NCBI RefSeq assembly: GCF_010669145.1
Contig: NZ_CP048637.1
Span: 248,001-312,000, forward strand
Origin: Rhizobium oryzihabitans
Lineage (GTDB): Bacteria > Pseudomonadota > Alphaproteobacteria > Rhizobiales > Rhizobiaceae
DNA: 64,000 nt
Direction of reading: 5' to 3'
The translations under genes were made by a program, and so were the position numbers. A model generated the notes under the pieces. The model was given only the letters and a program-made list of their open reading frames with translations, had not been told where the DNA came from and did no database searches. Positions 19,601 to 28,224 of this stretch are shown here, in pieces. Every line of letters starts with the position of its first letter. The stretch's first letter is position 1.

Positions 19601-20233
19601 GAGACCAGCAAGCGCCAGGTGCCGGTTCTGGATAGCAAACCAGCCGTCCCGAAACGCGTTGAAGTCCTCGGCGCCGCCTGCCCAAAGCTCGTACACGATC
19701 TTGCCGGCATCGTTGCGAACGGGATTGCCGTCGGGACCGACAACCGCAACCTTCTTGGCCCCGAAACCATCCTCGCTCAGTGGCCGCAGGGTCGTCATCA
19801 GATGCACATGCGGATTGCCGGGTGCGTCGTGATAGACCCAATCGGCGACCATGCCTTTGGTTGTGATATGCTGCGCGATAAAATCCCGCATCAGGGCTAT
19901 GTTCTGATCGGCCGAAAGTTCGATCGGCAAAGCGATCGTCACGTCTTTGGCGAGCTGCGCGTCCGACCGCTTCTCGAACATCTCGACCCTGTTCCAGAAG
20001 GCCTCGGAAGCTCCAGATACCGAGCGGTCCGCAATCATCGCGCGAAGCCATTCAGGGGCGTCGGCCGGGATCACGAATTCCTCGTGAAGCAGTCCCTGCT
20101 TGCGGGAATAATCGATCACGCGGGCCTCGCGCTCGTAGTCCATTTTGGCGCAGTGACGGTAGGCCGCAGACAGCACCGCGCTGCGGCCGGAGCCGCGAGC
20201 AACGACGGTGACTGAAAAATGCGGGACTGCCAC
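16637..20233 (-). CDS. traA: TraA, MOBQ relaxase-helicase
   Basis: Bifunctional DNA-processing enzyme of about 1198 residues that nicks oriT and unwinds the strand for transfer. From the GTG start at 20233 it reads VAVPHFSVTVVARGSGRSAV, with a candidate nicking Tyr in YRHCAK (near residue 25) and the metal-binding cluster YHDAPGNPHVHL (residues 134-146). The helicase part has Walker A GRAGTGKTT (about residues 405-415), FVLDEAGMVSS and GDPEQLQ, and ends with motif VHKSQGATVDRV. A GGAG motif lies 12 bases before the GTG. An in-frame ATG further upstream (20269) adds an untypical N-terminus. Confidence 0.95.
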   Translation of the reverse strand: MAVPHFSVTVVARGSGRSAVLSAAYRHCAKMDYEREARVIDYSRKQGLLHEEFVIPADAPEWLRAMIADRSVSGASEAFWNRVEMFEKRSDAQLAKDVTIALPIELSADQNIALMRDFIAQHITTKGMVADWVYHDAPGNPHVHLMTTLRPLSEDGFGAKKVAVVGPDGNPVRNDAGKIVYELWAGGAEDFNAFRDGWFAIQNRHLALAGLDIRVDGRSFEKQGIDLTPTIHIGVGATAIERKAETAQVAGAAPSLQLERIELQQERRTENAKRIQRNPEIVLDLITREKSVFEERDVAKVLNRYIDDAVLFQDLMARILQSPQTLRLDRERMDLATGVRAAAKYTTRELIRVESQMANQAVWLSQRSSHRVKPAVLNSVFTRHDRLSDEQKIAIEHVAGPERIAAVIGRAGTGKTTMMKAAREAWEAAGYRVVGGALAGKAAEGLEKEAGIASRTLSAWELRWNQERDRLDEKIVFVLDEAGMVSSRQMALFVEAVTSSGAKLVLVGDPEQLQPIEAGAAFRAISERIGYAELGTIYRQREQWMRDASLDLARGNVSAALDAYAQRDLVRTGWTKGDAITALIADWDREYDPAKATLILAHRRVDVRLLNEMARGKLVERGAIEPGHAFKTEDGTRHFAAGDQIVFLKNEGSIGVKNGMLARVVEAQPGRFVAEIGGGEDRRQVVVEQRFYTNVDHGYATTVHKSQGATVDRVKVLASSTLDRHLSYVAMTRHREAAELYVGLEELAQRRGGVLIAHGEAPYEHKPSNRASYFVTLGFSDGQERTVWGVDLARAMEASDVRIGDRIGLEHAGSQRVTLPDGKEVERNSWKVVPIEELAMARLHERLSRAGSKETTLDYQHASHYRAALRFAEARGLHLMNVARTVVHDRLQWTVRQSLRIAALGARLAAVATRLGLGGATSTASTTSAIKEAKPMVSGTTTFPRSVAQAVEDRLSADTGLKDSWQEVSGRFHLVFADPQAAFKAVNVDAMLTNDTIAATTIVRIAEQPESFGALKGKTGLFAGSAEKQVRDIALVNALALARNLERYLTVRAEAERKFETEERAARLKVSIEIPALSPSAKQTLERVRDAIDRNDLPAGLEFALADKMVKAELEGFAKAVSERFGERTLLPIAAKSADGETFQKLTAGMNSAQKSEVQSAWTSMRTVQQLAAHERTTVALRQAEAARQTQAKGLSLK

Positions 20234-20280
20234 GGGTAAGGCGCTCCATCTTCCGAATGAATTCAACATGTTCGTCGGGA

Positions 20281-20345
20281 GAGATCCGGCCCCGCCAGGG
20301 CCTTCAAGCAGTGCGTCGCGTCAGCGACGTATAATTGCGCCCTTG
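20281..20345. other. oriT: Origin of transfer (oriT) with RSF1010-like nic site
   Basis: Between the divergent traA and traC genes. A stem-loop CGTCGC-GTCA-GCGACG (20314-20329) is followed by ATAATTGCG then CCCTTGG. This matches the MOBQ nic consensus (RSF1010 type, TGCG/CCCT), placing the nick between 20339 and 20340. Location next to the relaxase and TraC/TraD matches Ti and rhizobial plasmids. Confidence 0.88.
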
Positions 20346-20398
20346 GATCCGCTCCTTCGGAACGGCGGGATCATTCGCCAAATGCTGGCGCTTTGGCG

Positions 20399-20416
20399 AG
20401 GTACAAATTTGTACCT
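20399..20416. promoter_or_regulatory. Perfect 18-bp palindrome upstream of traCDG
   Basis: AGGTACAAATTTGTACCT, a perfect dyad about 70 bases before traC and beyond oriT. It closely resembles the dyad at 47640-47657 (AGGTGCAAATTTGCACTG) near a TOPRIM gene, so both may bind the same plasmid regulator. Size fits a tra-box-like operator, but the sequence is unlike the Ti tra box. Confidence 0.65.
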
Positions 20417-20485
20417 GTCCTGTTGCACGGAAATCGAAGAGTCTTCGCTCGCACCCTTACTAAGACGACTGGAGATTGAATCGCG

Positions 20486-20782
20486 ATGAAGAAACCGACT
20501 TCCAAAATCCGTGAAGAACTTGCGCGGCTGCAGGAACAGTTGAAGCAGGCGGAAACACGCGATGCCGAACGCATCGGGCGCATTGCGCTGAAGGCAGGGC
20601 TTGGAGAAATCGAGATCGAGGACGGAGAGCTTCAGGCAGCGTTCGAGGACGTGGCGAAGCGGTTTCGCGGAGGCAAGGGCGGATCGAACGGGAAGGATAG
20701 GGGAGGGGCTGGCGCAAGCGGCCAGTCGGAAACCACGCCGCACACATCTGGCGCGGCTTCGGGCCAAGGTGGCGAGGCTTGA
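20486..20782 (+). CDS. traC: TraC, relaxosome accessory protein
   Basis: 98-residue TraC of the traCDG operon, with the conserved N-terminus [32 protein letters not shown] (coiled coil) followed by [21 protein letters not shown] and a Gly/Ser-rich tail. It is thought to help TraA at oriT. It is followed by traD after 4 bases. Confidence 0.92.
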   Translation: MKKPTSKIREELARLQEQLKQAETRDAERIGRIALKAGLGEIEIEDGELQAAFEDVAKRFRGGKGGSNGKDRGGAGASGQSETTPHTSGAASGQGGEA

Positions 20783-20786
20783 ACGC

Positions 20787-21002
20787 ATGCAGCGGCTCAC
20801 GACAGCAGAGGCCAGAAAGAAAGACGCCCGCGAGAAGATCGAGCTGGGTGGCCTGATCGTAAAAGCAGGCCTTCGCTACGAAAAGCGCGCACTCCTTCTG
20901 GGTGTTCTGATCGAAGCGCAAAAGGCGATTGCCGGCAATGAAGAGGAGCGGTCCCGCCTGATCGCAATCGGCGCGGAGGCGTTTGGCAATGAAGGTGACT
21001 AG
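20787..21002 (+). CDS. traD: TraD, small DNA-transfer accessory protein
   Basis: 71-residue protein with the family core [32 protein letters not shown]. The ATG at 20787 was chosen for spacing to traC and family length. The end overlaps traG by 14 bases. It acts with TraC in the relaxosome in Ti-type plasmids; its exact role is not established. Confidence 0.88.
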   Translation: MQRLTTAEARKKDAREKIELGGLIVKAGLRYEKRALLLGVLIEAQKAIAGNEEERSRLIAIGAEAFGNEGD

Positions 21003-22926
21003 GGCCCTTCTTGCTGTCATCCCGCCCTTGGTGATGATAGCCGTTGCGTTGTTATTGCCGGGGATCGAACAGTGGATTGCGGCTTTCGGATCGACGGCGA
21101 AAGCGAAGATGACGCTCGGGCGCATCGGCTTGTCCCTGCCCTATGCGTTGGCGGCAGCAATCGGCGTCATTGCTCTTTTTGCCGCGAATGGTTCGATCAA
21201 CATCAAGACTGCCGGATGTGGTGTCGCCATAGGGTCGACGACGGTCATTGTGATCGCCACCATCCGCGAAAGCGCTCGGGTCTTGCAATTCGCCGGTCAG
21301 GTGCCGACAGGCAAATCCGCTCTATCTTATCTCGATCCCGGGACCATGGGCGGCGCCACCGCAGCCTTCTTCTGCGGCTTGTTTGCAATGCGTGTCGCGA
21401 TGTTGGGCAACGCTGCTTTTGCACGCTCGGAACCAAAGCGCATCCGCGGCAAGCGGGCGCTGTATGGCGAAGCGGAATGGATGGCATTGCCGCAAGCCGA
21501 AAGGCTGTTCGGGGAAGGTGGCGGAATTGTCGTCGGCGAGCGTTACCGCGTCGACCGCGACAGCACGGCCGCGATCTCGTTTCGCGCGGATGCAAAAGAG
21601 ACTTGGGGCGCTGGAGGCAAATCACCGCTCCTTTGCTTTGATGGATCGTTCGGGTCGAGCCACGGCATCGTTTTTGCGGGTTCCGGCGGCTTCAAAACGA
21701 CCTCGGTGACGATCCCAACGGCGCTTAAGTGGGGCAGCACGCTGATCGTGCTCGATCCATCAAACGAAGTGGCGCCGATGGTCAAAGCACATCGCAGCGC
21801 CGCGGGTCGTGATGTCGTCGTGCTTGATCCTAAAAATCCAGATGTCGGGTTTAACGCCCTCGACTGGATCGGCCGGCACGGCGGGACAAAAGAAGAGGAC
21901 ATCGCGGCGGTCGCCTCCTGGATCATGAGCGATAGCGGCCGCGCCAGTGGCGTGCGCGACGACTTCTTCCGAGCCTCCGGTCTGCAATTGCTGACAGCAA
22001 TCATTGCCGATGTTTGCCTGTCCGGGCATACGTTAAAGGAACGCCAGACCTTGCGCACGGTGCGGACGAACCTTTCCGAACCCGAGCCGGTGCTCAGAGC
22101 CCGGTTGCAGGAGATCTACGACAACTCCGAATCCGATTTCGTCAAGGAGAACGTGGCGGCCTTCGTGAACATGACGCCGGAAACATTCTCGGGCGTCTAT
22201 GCCAATGCGATCAAGGAAACACACTGGCTGAGCTATCAGAACTATGCAGGCCTGGTTTCGGGATCAACGTTTTCGACGGACGACATCGCGAACGGAAAGA
22301 CTGATGTCTTCGTTGCCCTCGACCTGAAGACGCTTGAGACCCATTCGGGCCTGGCGCGTGTGATCATCGGCTCGTTTCTGAACGCGATCTACAATCGGGA
22401 TGGAGCGATGCCGGGAAGGGCCCTCTTCCTTCTCGACGAGGTCGCACGCTTGGGCTTCATGCGTATTCTCGAGACCGCGCGGGATGCGGGCCGCAAATAC
22501 GGCATTACCCTGACGATGATCTATCAGTCCATCGGCCAGATGCGCGAAACTTACGGCGGCCGGGACGCGACGAGCAAGTGGTTCGAAAGCGCGAGCTGGA
22601 TATCGTTCGCGGCAATCAACGACCCGGAAACGGCCGATTATATCTCCCGTCGCTGCGGTACGACGACGGTCGAGATCGATCAGGTCAGCCGGAATTTCCA
22701 GGCGCGCGGTTCGTCGCGAACGCGGTCGAAGCAACTTGCGAGTCGTCCCCTGATCCAGCCGCATGAAGTCCTGAGGATGCGGTCCGACGAACAGATTGTG
22801 TTCACAGGGGGTAACCCACCGCTGCGCTGTGGTCGCGCGATGTGGTTCCGCCGTGACGACATGACCTCATGCGTCGGAGACAACCGGTTCCACAAGAAGC
22901 CTGAACCGGTCGAGATTGCAGAGTGA
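20989..22926 (+). CDS. traG: TraG, type IV coupling protein
   Basis: VirD4/TraG-type ATPase of 645 residues that brings the TraA-bound DNA to the Trb channel. It has N-terminal membrane segments (about residues 5-22, 42-62, 70-90), Walker [10 protein letters not shown] (near residue 228) and Walker [13 protein letters not shown] (near residue 480), followed by [14 protein letters not shown]. The ATG at 20989 is preferred to the TTG two codons earlier. The length is complete. Confidence 0.96.
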   Translation: MKVTRALLAVIPPLVMIAVALLLPGIEQWIAAFGSTAKAKMTLGRIGLSLPYALAAAIGVIALFAANGSINIKTAGCGVAIGSTTVIVIATIRESARVLQFAGQVPTGKSALSYLDPGTMGGATAAFFCGLFAMRVAMLGNAAFARSEPKRIRGKRALYGEAEWMALPQAERLFGEGGGIVVGERYRVDRDSTAAISFRADAKETWGAGGKSPLLCFDGSFGSSHGIVFAGSGGFKTTSVTIPTALKWGSTLIVLDPSNEVAPMVKAHRSAAGRDVVVLDPKNPDVGFNALDWIGRHGGTKEEDIAAVASWIMSDSGRASGVRDDFFRASGLQLLTAIIADVCLSGHTLKERQTLRTVRTNLSEPEPVLRARLQEIYDNSESDFVKENVAAFVNMTPETFSGVYANAIKETHWLSYQNYAGLVSGSTFSTDDIANGKTDVFVALDLKTLETHSGLARVIIGSFLNAIYNRDGAMPGRALFLLDEVARLGFMRILETARDAGRKYGITLTMIYQSIGQMRETYGGRDATSKWFESASWISFAAINDPETADYISRRCGTTTVEIDQVSRNFQARGSSRTRSKQLASRPLIQPHEVLRMRSDEQIVFTGGNPPLRCGRAMWFRRDDMTSCVGDNRFHKKPEPVEIAE

Positions 22927-22954
22927 GTCCCGATCAGAATGCAGGGAACCGGAT

Positions 22955-23152
22955 ATGAGATACTGGGAAGCATGCCAAGCGCAGGTCACGGCGAGAGAAG
23001 CGATCGCAGAATGCCGGCTCCATCATATCGTCGCGATTGTCCGGGACGCTGATCAGTCGCTAGTCGATACCGAGACCGGCGACGTCATCGCGGAGGCAGA
23101 TGACGAAGGGGAATATTATGGTGGCGATGTCCTCGGCTATATCGGCTACTGA
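22955..23152 (+). CDS. Conserved small acidic protein after traG
   Basis: 65 residues, acidic C-terminal half (DTETGDVIAEADDEGEYYGGDVLGYIGY). Function unknown. A gene of this kind follows traG on related rhizobial plasmids, so it is probably part of the transfer region. It begins 28 bases after the traG stop. The group II intron starts about 43 bases beyond its stop. Confidence 0.75.
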   Translation: MRYWEACQAQVTAREAIAECRLHHIVAIVRDADQSLVDTETGDVIAEADDEGEYYGGDVLGYIGY

Positions 23153-23821
23153 GCGCCGGTGGCGCGACCGCGAAAGGATCGTGACCCGAATGGGGTGCGC
23201 CGTTGTGGCGTGGAGAAAAAGAAGGAGTGTTCGAAAGAATGGAGCCTACTGGTTCGGCTCTTACTCACCCGGCTTACCGGTGTCGGAAACGACTGAAACC
23301 CCGAAAGGGGAACGGGACCAGAGCATGCCGGGAAAAGGCTCAAAATCGGGCGCCGCAGTCCGGTGGAGAGCGCAGAGTAAGGTGTGCATGGTGAAAGCTG
23401 ATATGCCTGAATCCCAGTTTCCAGTTGCTAAAGGGTTGGCTGTAGTGAATGCGGCTGAAACGCTATGTCGTGCGAGATGGAAAGCACTGCCCTGTGCGCC
23501 CCATCACCAGTTCGCGCGGGACGACTTCCATCGGAAGGTCAAGGAAATAAACGGGACACCTAAACACACCGCGACTCCTCACACACGCAACTACGGGATC
23601 GCCTGTAGCAGGTTCAGCGTTGAACCTGTATGGCGACGGAGCCGTCATAGTACCCAAATGCCCTGCGTAATGGCAGGGACAGCCGTCGACAGGCGGACGA
23701 GCACGCGTATAAGTCCGGCCAGTCCGGTCGAACGCGCCTCTGATCGGGGGAAGGACGATGCCGCCAATAACGGCATTTGCAGTATGCAAAGAAGACGTTC
23801 TTTGACGGAGAGGTACTGCTG

Positions 23822-25687
23822 ATGCAGGCCGCGACTATCCAGAAAAGAATTGAATCACTACCGACATTGTCAGGGTCGGGAAGGAAGATAAACGGCCTTC
23901 ACCGCCTGTTGAGGTCTCCGTACCTCTTTGAGCGGGCATTCGAAAAGGTTTCCCGGAACAGGGGAGCCGGCACGCCGGGAATTGATGGCAAAACTTTTGA
24001 CGGAATAACGTCGTCAGAGTTGGCCGGCATTGCCGCGCGTGTATCGGAGGGTACTTATCGCTTCCGACCAGCCCGACGGGTATATATTCCGAAGGGTAAC
24101 GGCAAAACACGACCGCTGGGCATACCCACGGTGGAGGACCGGCTCGTCCAAGAGGCAGTCAGGATCATTCTCGAAGCAATCTACGAGCCCGTGTTTCTCG
24201 ATGAGTCACGTGGGTTCCGCCCGAGGCGATCCTGTCATAGCGCCCTTGAGCTTATCAAGAAAACTTGGACGGGTTGCAAATGGCTGATCGAAGTGGATGT
24301 GCGCGGGTTCTTCGACAACATCGACCACGATATTCTGCTAGAGCTTCTAAAGAGGCGTATCGATGACGATAGGTTCATCGAACTGATCGAAGGAATGCTC
24401 AAAGCGGGCTACATGGAAGATTGGGTCTTCGAACGCACGTACAGCGGCACACCACAGGGCGGGGTTATCTCGCCCCTGCTTGCCAACATCTATCTGCATG
24501 AACTCGACCAGTTCATGCAGACGTTGCGGGTGAGCTTTGATCAGGGTCGCAAACGGCGTCCGTTTGCGGCCTACGCGGCGTTACAACATCGCGTCCATCG
24601 CCTCCGCCGAGAGGTTGAACGGCTCCGTGCCGTTGGCACGGATCAGGGTCAGATTAACGCCGTGATGGCGCAGATCGAAGCCCTCAATAGGGAAAGGCGG
24701 AAAATGCCGTCCGTCGATCCTATGGACCCGAACTTCAAAAGGCTCCGCTACTGTCGGTATGCCGATGACTTCCTGATCGGCATCATCGGCAGCAAGCAGG
24801 AAGCGCGCGAGATTATGGCTTCCGTTGAACAATATCTCACGGAAACCCTGAAGCTCGCCGTTGCGCCCGAGAAAAGTGGGATCCATGCCGCATCAAAGGG
24901 AGTGACCTTCCTTGGGTACCGCATCTCGACATTCACCTCGACCTGCGCCGGACGGAAATCCGACCGCAAGGGGCCTGATGGACGGACTTGGCGTATCCTG
25001 CGCCGTCCGACCACCGGCAATGTCAGCCTGCGTGTGCCACGAGATAGGGTCACCGCGTTCTGTCACAGGCATGGCTATGGCGATCTCGCCAGAAAGAATG
25101 GCCATCGACGAGTACAGTTCGCACATACCAGCGATCGCAACATCGTCCTCGCCTATAACTCGGAGTTCCGTGGCTTCGCCAACTATTACGTGTTGGCCGA
25201 TGACGTCAAAAAAGCGTTAGGGCTGTTGGAACTGGTGACGCTCCGCAGTCTCGTGAAAACGCTGGCGATGCGTCATCGGACAACAACGGCAAAGATCAGG
25301 GCACGTCTGAGCAAGGGCACGGATTACGAGGTCTCCTCGGTGATACGTGGTGAAGTTCGCAGCCTCAAACTGTGGCGTCTGAAGCATCTACGCCGCATCT
25401 CTTGGACAAGTCCAGTGGTGGACGATGTCACCAAGGGAGCGTGGTGGGTCAAAAGCCCAAACGACCTCATCGACCGCCTCGATGCACGCGAATGCGACAT
25501 CTGTGGTGATACGCGCGGGCCGTTCGTAGTGCATCATCGTCATGGCGATCGGCATTTGCGAGACAAGCCGTTGACGAACCGGAACTTGGGGACCGTGCAG
25601 CGTCGGACGATGATTGTCTGTCCGGCCTGCCGGGACGTCACAAGTTCCTGTCGGGTGAAACCGCATATGGAGAGCCGTGTGCATTGA
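23822..25687 (+). CDS. ltrA: Group II intron reverse transcriptase/maturase with HNH-type endonuclease
   Basis: About 621-residue intron-encoded protein. The reverse transcriptase region starts near NRGAGTPGIDGKTF, then RPLGIPTVEDRLVQ, FLDESRGFRPRRSCHSAL, DVRGFFDNIDH, GTPQGGVISPLLANIYL and the catalytic YADDF (near residue 313). A maturase X domain follows, then a C-terminal HNH-like zinc module CDICG ... FVVHHRHGD ... CPACRD. A start at 23822 is preferred because GGAGAG precedes it, though 23777 is open. All key motifs are intact, so it may be active. Confidence 0.94.
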   Translation: MQAATIQKRIESLPTLSGSGRKINGLHRLLRSPYLFERAFEKVSRNRGAGTPGIDGKTFDGITSSELAGIAARVSEGTYRFRPARRVYIPKGNGKTRPLGIPTVEDRLVQEAVRIILEAIYEPVFLDESRGFRPRRSCHSALELIKKTWTGCKWLIEVDVRGFFDNIDHDILLELLKRRIDDDRFIELIEGMLKAGYMEDWVFERTYSGTPQGGVISPLLANIYLHELDQFMQTLRVSFDQGRKRRPFAAYAALQHRVHRLRREVERLRAVGTDQGQINAVMAQIEALNRERRKMPSVDPMDPNFKRLRYCRYADDFLIGIIGSKQEAREIMASVEQYLTETLKLAVAPEKSGIHAASKGVTFLGYRISTFTSTCAGRKSDRKGPDGRTWRILRRPTTGNVSLRVPRDRVTAFCHRHGYGDLARKNGHRRVQFAHTSDRNIVLAYNSEFRGFANYYVLADDVKKALGLLELVTLRSLVKTLAMRHRTTTAKIRARLSKGTDYEVSSVIRGEVRSLKLWRLKHLRRISWTSPVVDDVTKGAWWVKSPNDLIDRLDARECDICGDTRGPFVVHHRHGDRHLRDKPLTNRNLGTVQRRTMIVCPACRDVTSSCRVKPHMESRVH

Positions 25688-25705
25688 AAGGTGCAAGCAC
25701 GGTTC
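25672..25705 (+). ncRNA. Group II intron domain V
   Basis: 34-nt hairpin starting GAGCCGTGTGC and ending GCACGGTTC with a GAAA-containing loop: the catalytic domain V signature of bacterial group II introns. It overlaps the end of the maturase gene. Confidence 0.9.
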
Positions 25706-25922
25706 GGAGGGAGGCGTAGGGGTATTCTGTTCGCAGATGCCCCACGCCTACCCTACCGAAGACCGCTTGCGGGCTTCGTTCGCCGCGGCGAATAGAGCCG
25801 TACGCCGAAGGCGGATCGCCCGGAATTTGACCTTGGAGACCCTTCACTCGATTGAATCGATGACTCGAAACCGATTCATAAAAGTCGTTGGACCGTGGAT
25901 TTCGATCGCGCGATCCTGGGTC

Positions 25923-26231
25923 ATGATCGCACAACCTTATCAGCTTTATGTGGAACGCACGGATCGCGCCAAGAACATGGCCCGCTTCTATGCCATGTCG
26001 ATCGACGCCAACCTTTTCGGCGAACTTTGCCTGACGAGACGATGGGGTCGGATCGGCGCCAAGGGCCAGACTTTGATCCACCATTTCGAGCGGGAGCAGG
26101 ATGCCGTCAACCTTTTTCTGGACCTGACCCGTCAGAAGCGGGCGCGAGGTTATCGAACGAGATGCTCAGTGAACCGTGAGCTGGATCGTTCCGCGATCTC
26201 TGACATCCTGCAGCAGGGGGCGACCCGTTGA
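25923..26231 (+). CDS. WGR-domain protein
   Basis: 102-residue protein made mostly of one WGR domain: YQLYVERTDRAKNMARFYAMSI then RRWGRIGAKGQT and HFEREQDAVNLFLDLTRQKRARGY. WGR domains bind nucleic acid ends in other proteins; stand-alone copies are common on rhizobial plasmids and their role is unknown. The ATG at 25923 fits such short proteins; the frame is open further upstream to the intron. The stop overlaps the start of the nuclease gene (TTGA). Confidence 0.85.
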   Translation: MIAQPYQLYVERTDRAKNMARFYAMSIDANLFGELCLTRRWGRIGAKGQTLIHHFEREQDAVNLFLDLTRQKRARGYRTRCSVNRELDRSAISDILQQGATR

Positions 26232-26668
26232 GCCGACACGTTACAGGCTACGCTCTCATTGCACTCATTTTAGGCGCGACATCGCTCTCCACGTTCGTGG
26301 AAGCCTCGCAATACACGGTTACTGCTCGTTTCGCAAAGTGCTCTTCCAGCATTCGAAGAAACTGTGTCGTTGACGGCGACACGCTCTGGCTCAACGGGCA
26401 GAAAGTGAGAGTTGCCGATATCGATGCACCCGAGATCAGTACCCCGAGATGCAGTTCTGAGCTTGCACTCGGGAATAGGGCGACGGACCGCTTGATCGAG
26501 CTCGTCAATGAAGGACCGTTCCAGCTTCACGCCTGGCCCGGCCGCGATACGGATCGCTACGGCCGCAAGCTTCGGGTCCTCGTTAGAGATGGCAGGAGTC
26601 TTGGCGACCGTCTGGTCGCCGAGGGCCTTGCCAGAACATGGTCGGGCCGGCGCCAACCATGGTGCTGA
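26228..26668 (+). CDS. Secreted staphylococcal-nuclease-like protein
   Basis: 146-residue thermonuclease (SNase) homologue with a TTG start overlapping the WGR stop. A signal peptide (GYALIALILGATSLSTFVEAS) precedes the SNase fold: VVDGDTLWLNGQKVRVADIDAPE, then DRYGRKLRVLVRDG with the catalytic Arg/Glu region. It is probably exported to the periplasm. Nucleases of this type often sit in rhizobial transfer regions, but their task there is unclear. Confidence 0.88.
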   Translation: MSRHVTGYALIALILGATSLSTFVEASQYTVTARFAKCSSSIRRNCVVDGDTLWLNGQKVRVADIDAPEISTPRCSSELALGNRATDRLIELVNEGPFQLHAWPGRDTDRYGRKLRVLVRDGRSLGDRLVAEGLARTWSGRRQPWC

Positions 26669-26670
26669 GG

Positions 26671-26696
26671 AACCGGCCCGCCGAAGCGGGCCGGTT
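26671..26696. terminator. Strong hairpin between convergent genes
   Basis: Perfect 11-bp stem AACCGGCCCGC / GCGGGCCGGTT with a CGAA loop. It lies 2 bases after the nuclease stop and 6 bases from the end of the converging small gene, so it probably serves both. Confidence 0.8.
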
Positions 26697-26702
26697 GACG
26701 CC

Positions 26703-26876
26703 TTACGAGCGCCGGTTCCAATCGGTCTCGAAGTTGACTTCGATCTCGACGAAGAACGGGATCTTGATCGCGACCTTCAGGCCGAGTTTACCCTTGCGGA
26801 AGAAGTGACAGATGATCTTGTCAAGTGCGCGAAGCCGGCGGCCGGTGTGGCGCAAGAATTTAGCGAGTTGTTGCAT
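26703..26876 (-). CDS. Small basic hypothetical protein
   Basis: 57 residues, very basic (QQLAKFLRHTGRRLRALDKIICHFFRKGK) with an amphipathic N-terminal half and an acidic-aromatic end (PFFVEIEVNFETDW). A good AGGAGAAAC ribosome site precedes the ATG. Function not recognised. It shares a terminator hairpin with the converging nuclease gene. Confidence 0.65.
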   Translation of the reverse strand: MQQLAKFLRHTGRRLRALDKIICHFFRKGKLGLKVAIKIPFFVEIEVNFETDWNRRS

Positions 26877-27289
26877 GATGTTTCTCCTGTGATTGCGTTT
26901 CATCGCGGGGATGAGATTGCGGATCGGGAAGGAGTGCTGCACCGTGGGACCCCATTGCGCTAGCGCGATGGGAAGGCGCGAACGGCCGCAGCGTAGCGGA
27001 GGACCTGAGGCCGACTGAATTTTGTGTCGCGAGGAAGCCGAAGGCGGGGAAAATTCTGGCGGCATCAGGTTGCGGCAGGACGATCGATCCGCACCATCCC
27101 TGATGTCGATGAAATGGGATCGCAGGAGAACCGCAACGGTCGATGATGCCCAATGCTATCCGCTGCCCCAGACAAAGCGATCTCGGGGCTCCAGACACGT
27201 GGACTACTAGCGACGGGTTCTGGCGTCAGGGCTGGCCGTATAGGATGACCCACCAATCACAGAGGCCAGCTTCAGCTGGAATTGGACCA
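26877..27289. other. Gene-free stretch with a 22-bp dyad
   Basis: About 410 bases without a convincing gene. It holds an inverted repeat at 26951-26972 whose two 11-base arms match at ten positions, centred on GCGCTAGCGC. It may be the control region of the two divergent genes around it. Confidence 0.5.
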
Positions 27290-27673
27290 ATGAACGATAC
27301 TATCGACAGCGCACTGCTCATGGCGACGCGCGGCTATCGGATTGACACCCTGATCGTAACCAAGAGCGAGGATGGCGATCCGATGGTATCCATGTTCATC
27401 CTTGATGCCGACATGCAGCTGTTTCGTGTCGTCTACGACGCCAGCGGGGGTATTACGTTTAAAGTCGAGGATCTTGACGACGTTATCTTCTCCCGCTCAC
27501 AACTTGAAATGATTGCCAAAATGCAGGTTCTCGCCGATCGCAAGTGGAAGCAGATCCAGCAGTTTTGGGTAGATGGCAAGGATACCTGGGAGGGGTTCGA
27601 AAGCCTTCTCGATGACCCTGATGAGAGCTGGAAGCTGACAGCCTTTGATCCCGGGACGCAAACACCAAACTGA
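27290..27673 (+). CDS. Hypothetical protein, 127 residues
   Basis: Starts MNDTIDSALLMATRGYRIDTLIVTK and contains ILDADMQLFRVVYD, RKWKQIQQFWVDGKDTWEGFESLLDDPDESW. It is acidic, with no signal peptide or membrane segment. No family recognised. The ATG at 27290 is favoured because the upstream extension looks non-coding. The codon usage is typical for the neighbours. Confidence 0.65.
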   Translation: MNDTIDSALLMATRGYRIDTLIVTKSEDGDPMVSMFILDADMQLFRVVYDASGGITFKVEDLDDVIFSRSQLEMIAKMQVLADRKWKQIQQFWVDGKDTWEGFESLLDDPDESWKLTAFDPGTQTPN

Positions 27674-27758
27674 TTGCAGGAACGCGCGTCGCCTTGGTCG
27701 CGCCTGCATTAGGGTCGCGGAGACCGAACTCCGGTGCTCCTGGTTTCGTAAGCCGCCC

Positions 27759-27908
27759 TCAATGAGGCGGCTCTTCGTCGACAAGGGCATCAAGCTCTGC
27801 CTGAGCGGCATCCAGCTCGGCCTGGATCTGGCGACGCTCGCCGGCGTCGCACGCGTTACGAAGCTCGGCCCGCAGTTCCTCGATCTGGATTTCAATGTCG
27901 TAGGTCAT
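27759..27908 (-). CDS. Small acidic coiled-coil protein
   Basis: 49 residues, MTYDIEIQIEELRAELRNA...RRQIQAELDAAQAELDALVDEEPPH, a predicted short helical coiled coil. AAGGAGATCAGACG is a strong ribosome site. Its stop codon sits in the loop of a hairpin (AGCCGCC...GGCGGCT, 27751-27772) that can act as terminator. Function unknown. Confidence 0.7.
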   Translation of the reverse strand: MTYDIEIQIEELRAELRNACDAGERRQIQAELDAAQAELDALVDEEPPH

Positions 27909-28134
27909 CGTCTGATCTCCTTGTATGTGAAAGACGATGACAGCGGCCGGGAGGGGATGGCGGGGTCAGGGATCGCGTGAGCGACCGGCGGAGCCGGGGA
28001 GTGGGGGAGCCGATTTTCGGAGGACGCCGTGGGCGTCTGGAAAAAATTGGGGGAACCGCTCATCCTTGAGGCAGGCATGCGCGAGCGGCAGAATACCAGA
28101 TCCTGAGCAGCTATCCCTCCCTCTCGTGTGCCAC

Positions 28135-28180
28135 CAAAAAAGCCGGACCAGGCTCGATGCCTGATCCGGCTTTGGGTTTT
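28135..28180. terminator. Terminator-like imperfect hairpin
   Basis: An AAAAAGCCGGA ... TCCGGCTTT stem with an inner AGGC/GCCT helix, followed by GGGTTTT on the + strand and preceded by A residues, which gives a T-run on the - strand. It lies downstream of the DUF736 gene. Confidence 0.6.
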
Positions 28181-28192
28181 CGCTGAAGGAAT

Positions 28193-28216
28193 GACCCCGC
28201 CCTTTGGGGCGGGGTC
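28193..28216. terminator. GC-rich hairpin after the DUF736 gene
   Basis: Perfect 10-bp stem GACCCCGCCC / GGGCGGGGTC with a TTTG loop, beginning 9 bases past the DUF736 stop on the - strand. Confidence 0.75.
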
Positions 28217-28224
28217 GGAGCGCC

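Larger units (their letters stand above)
23195..25756 (+). mobile_element. Group II intron with multidomain ORF
   Basis: The 5' end is placed at GTGCGCC (23195), matching the GUGYG boundary consensus. The domain I-III RNA spans about 23195-23820, the maturase ORF is in domain IV, domain V is at 25672-25705, and domain VI follows with a long stem (GGCGTAGGGG...CCCCACGCC) ending near CCCTAC at about 25756. It lies in an intergenic spot between a small gene and the WGR gene, so no gene is obviously interrupted. The exact 3' boundary is uncertain by a few bases. Confidence 0.88.

Noticed and set aside
17801..20215. Very long open frame (about 804 codons) on the + strand
   Set aside because: It is antisense to traA in GC-rich DNA, has low-complexity Arg/Asp/His composition and no recognisable domain.
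23195..25756. Retron or diversity-generating element instead of group II intron
   Set aside because: GTGCG 5' end, X/HNH domains and a canonical domain V identify a group II intron; no variable/template repeats were seen.
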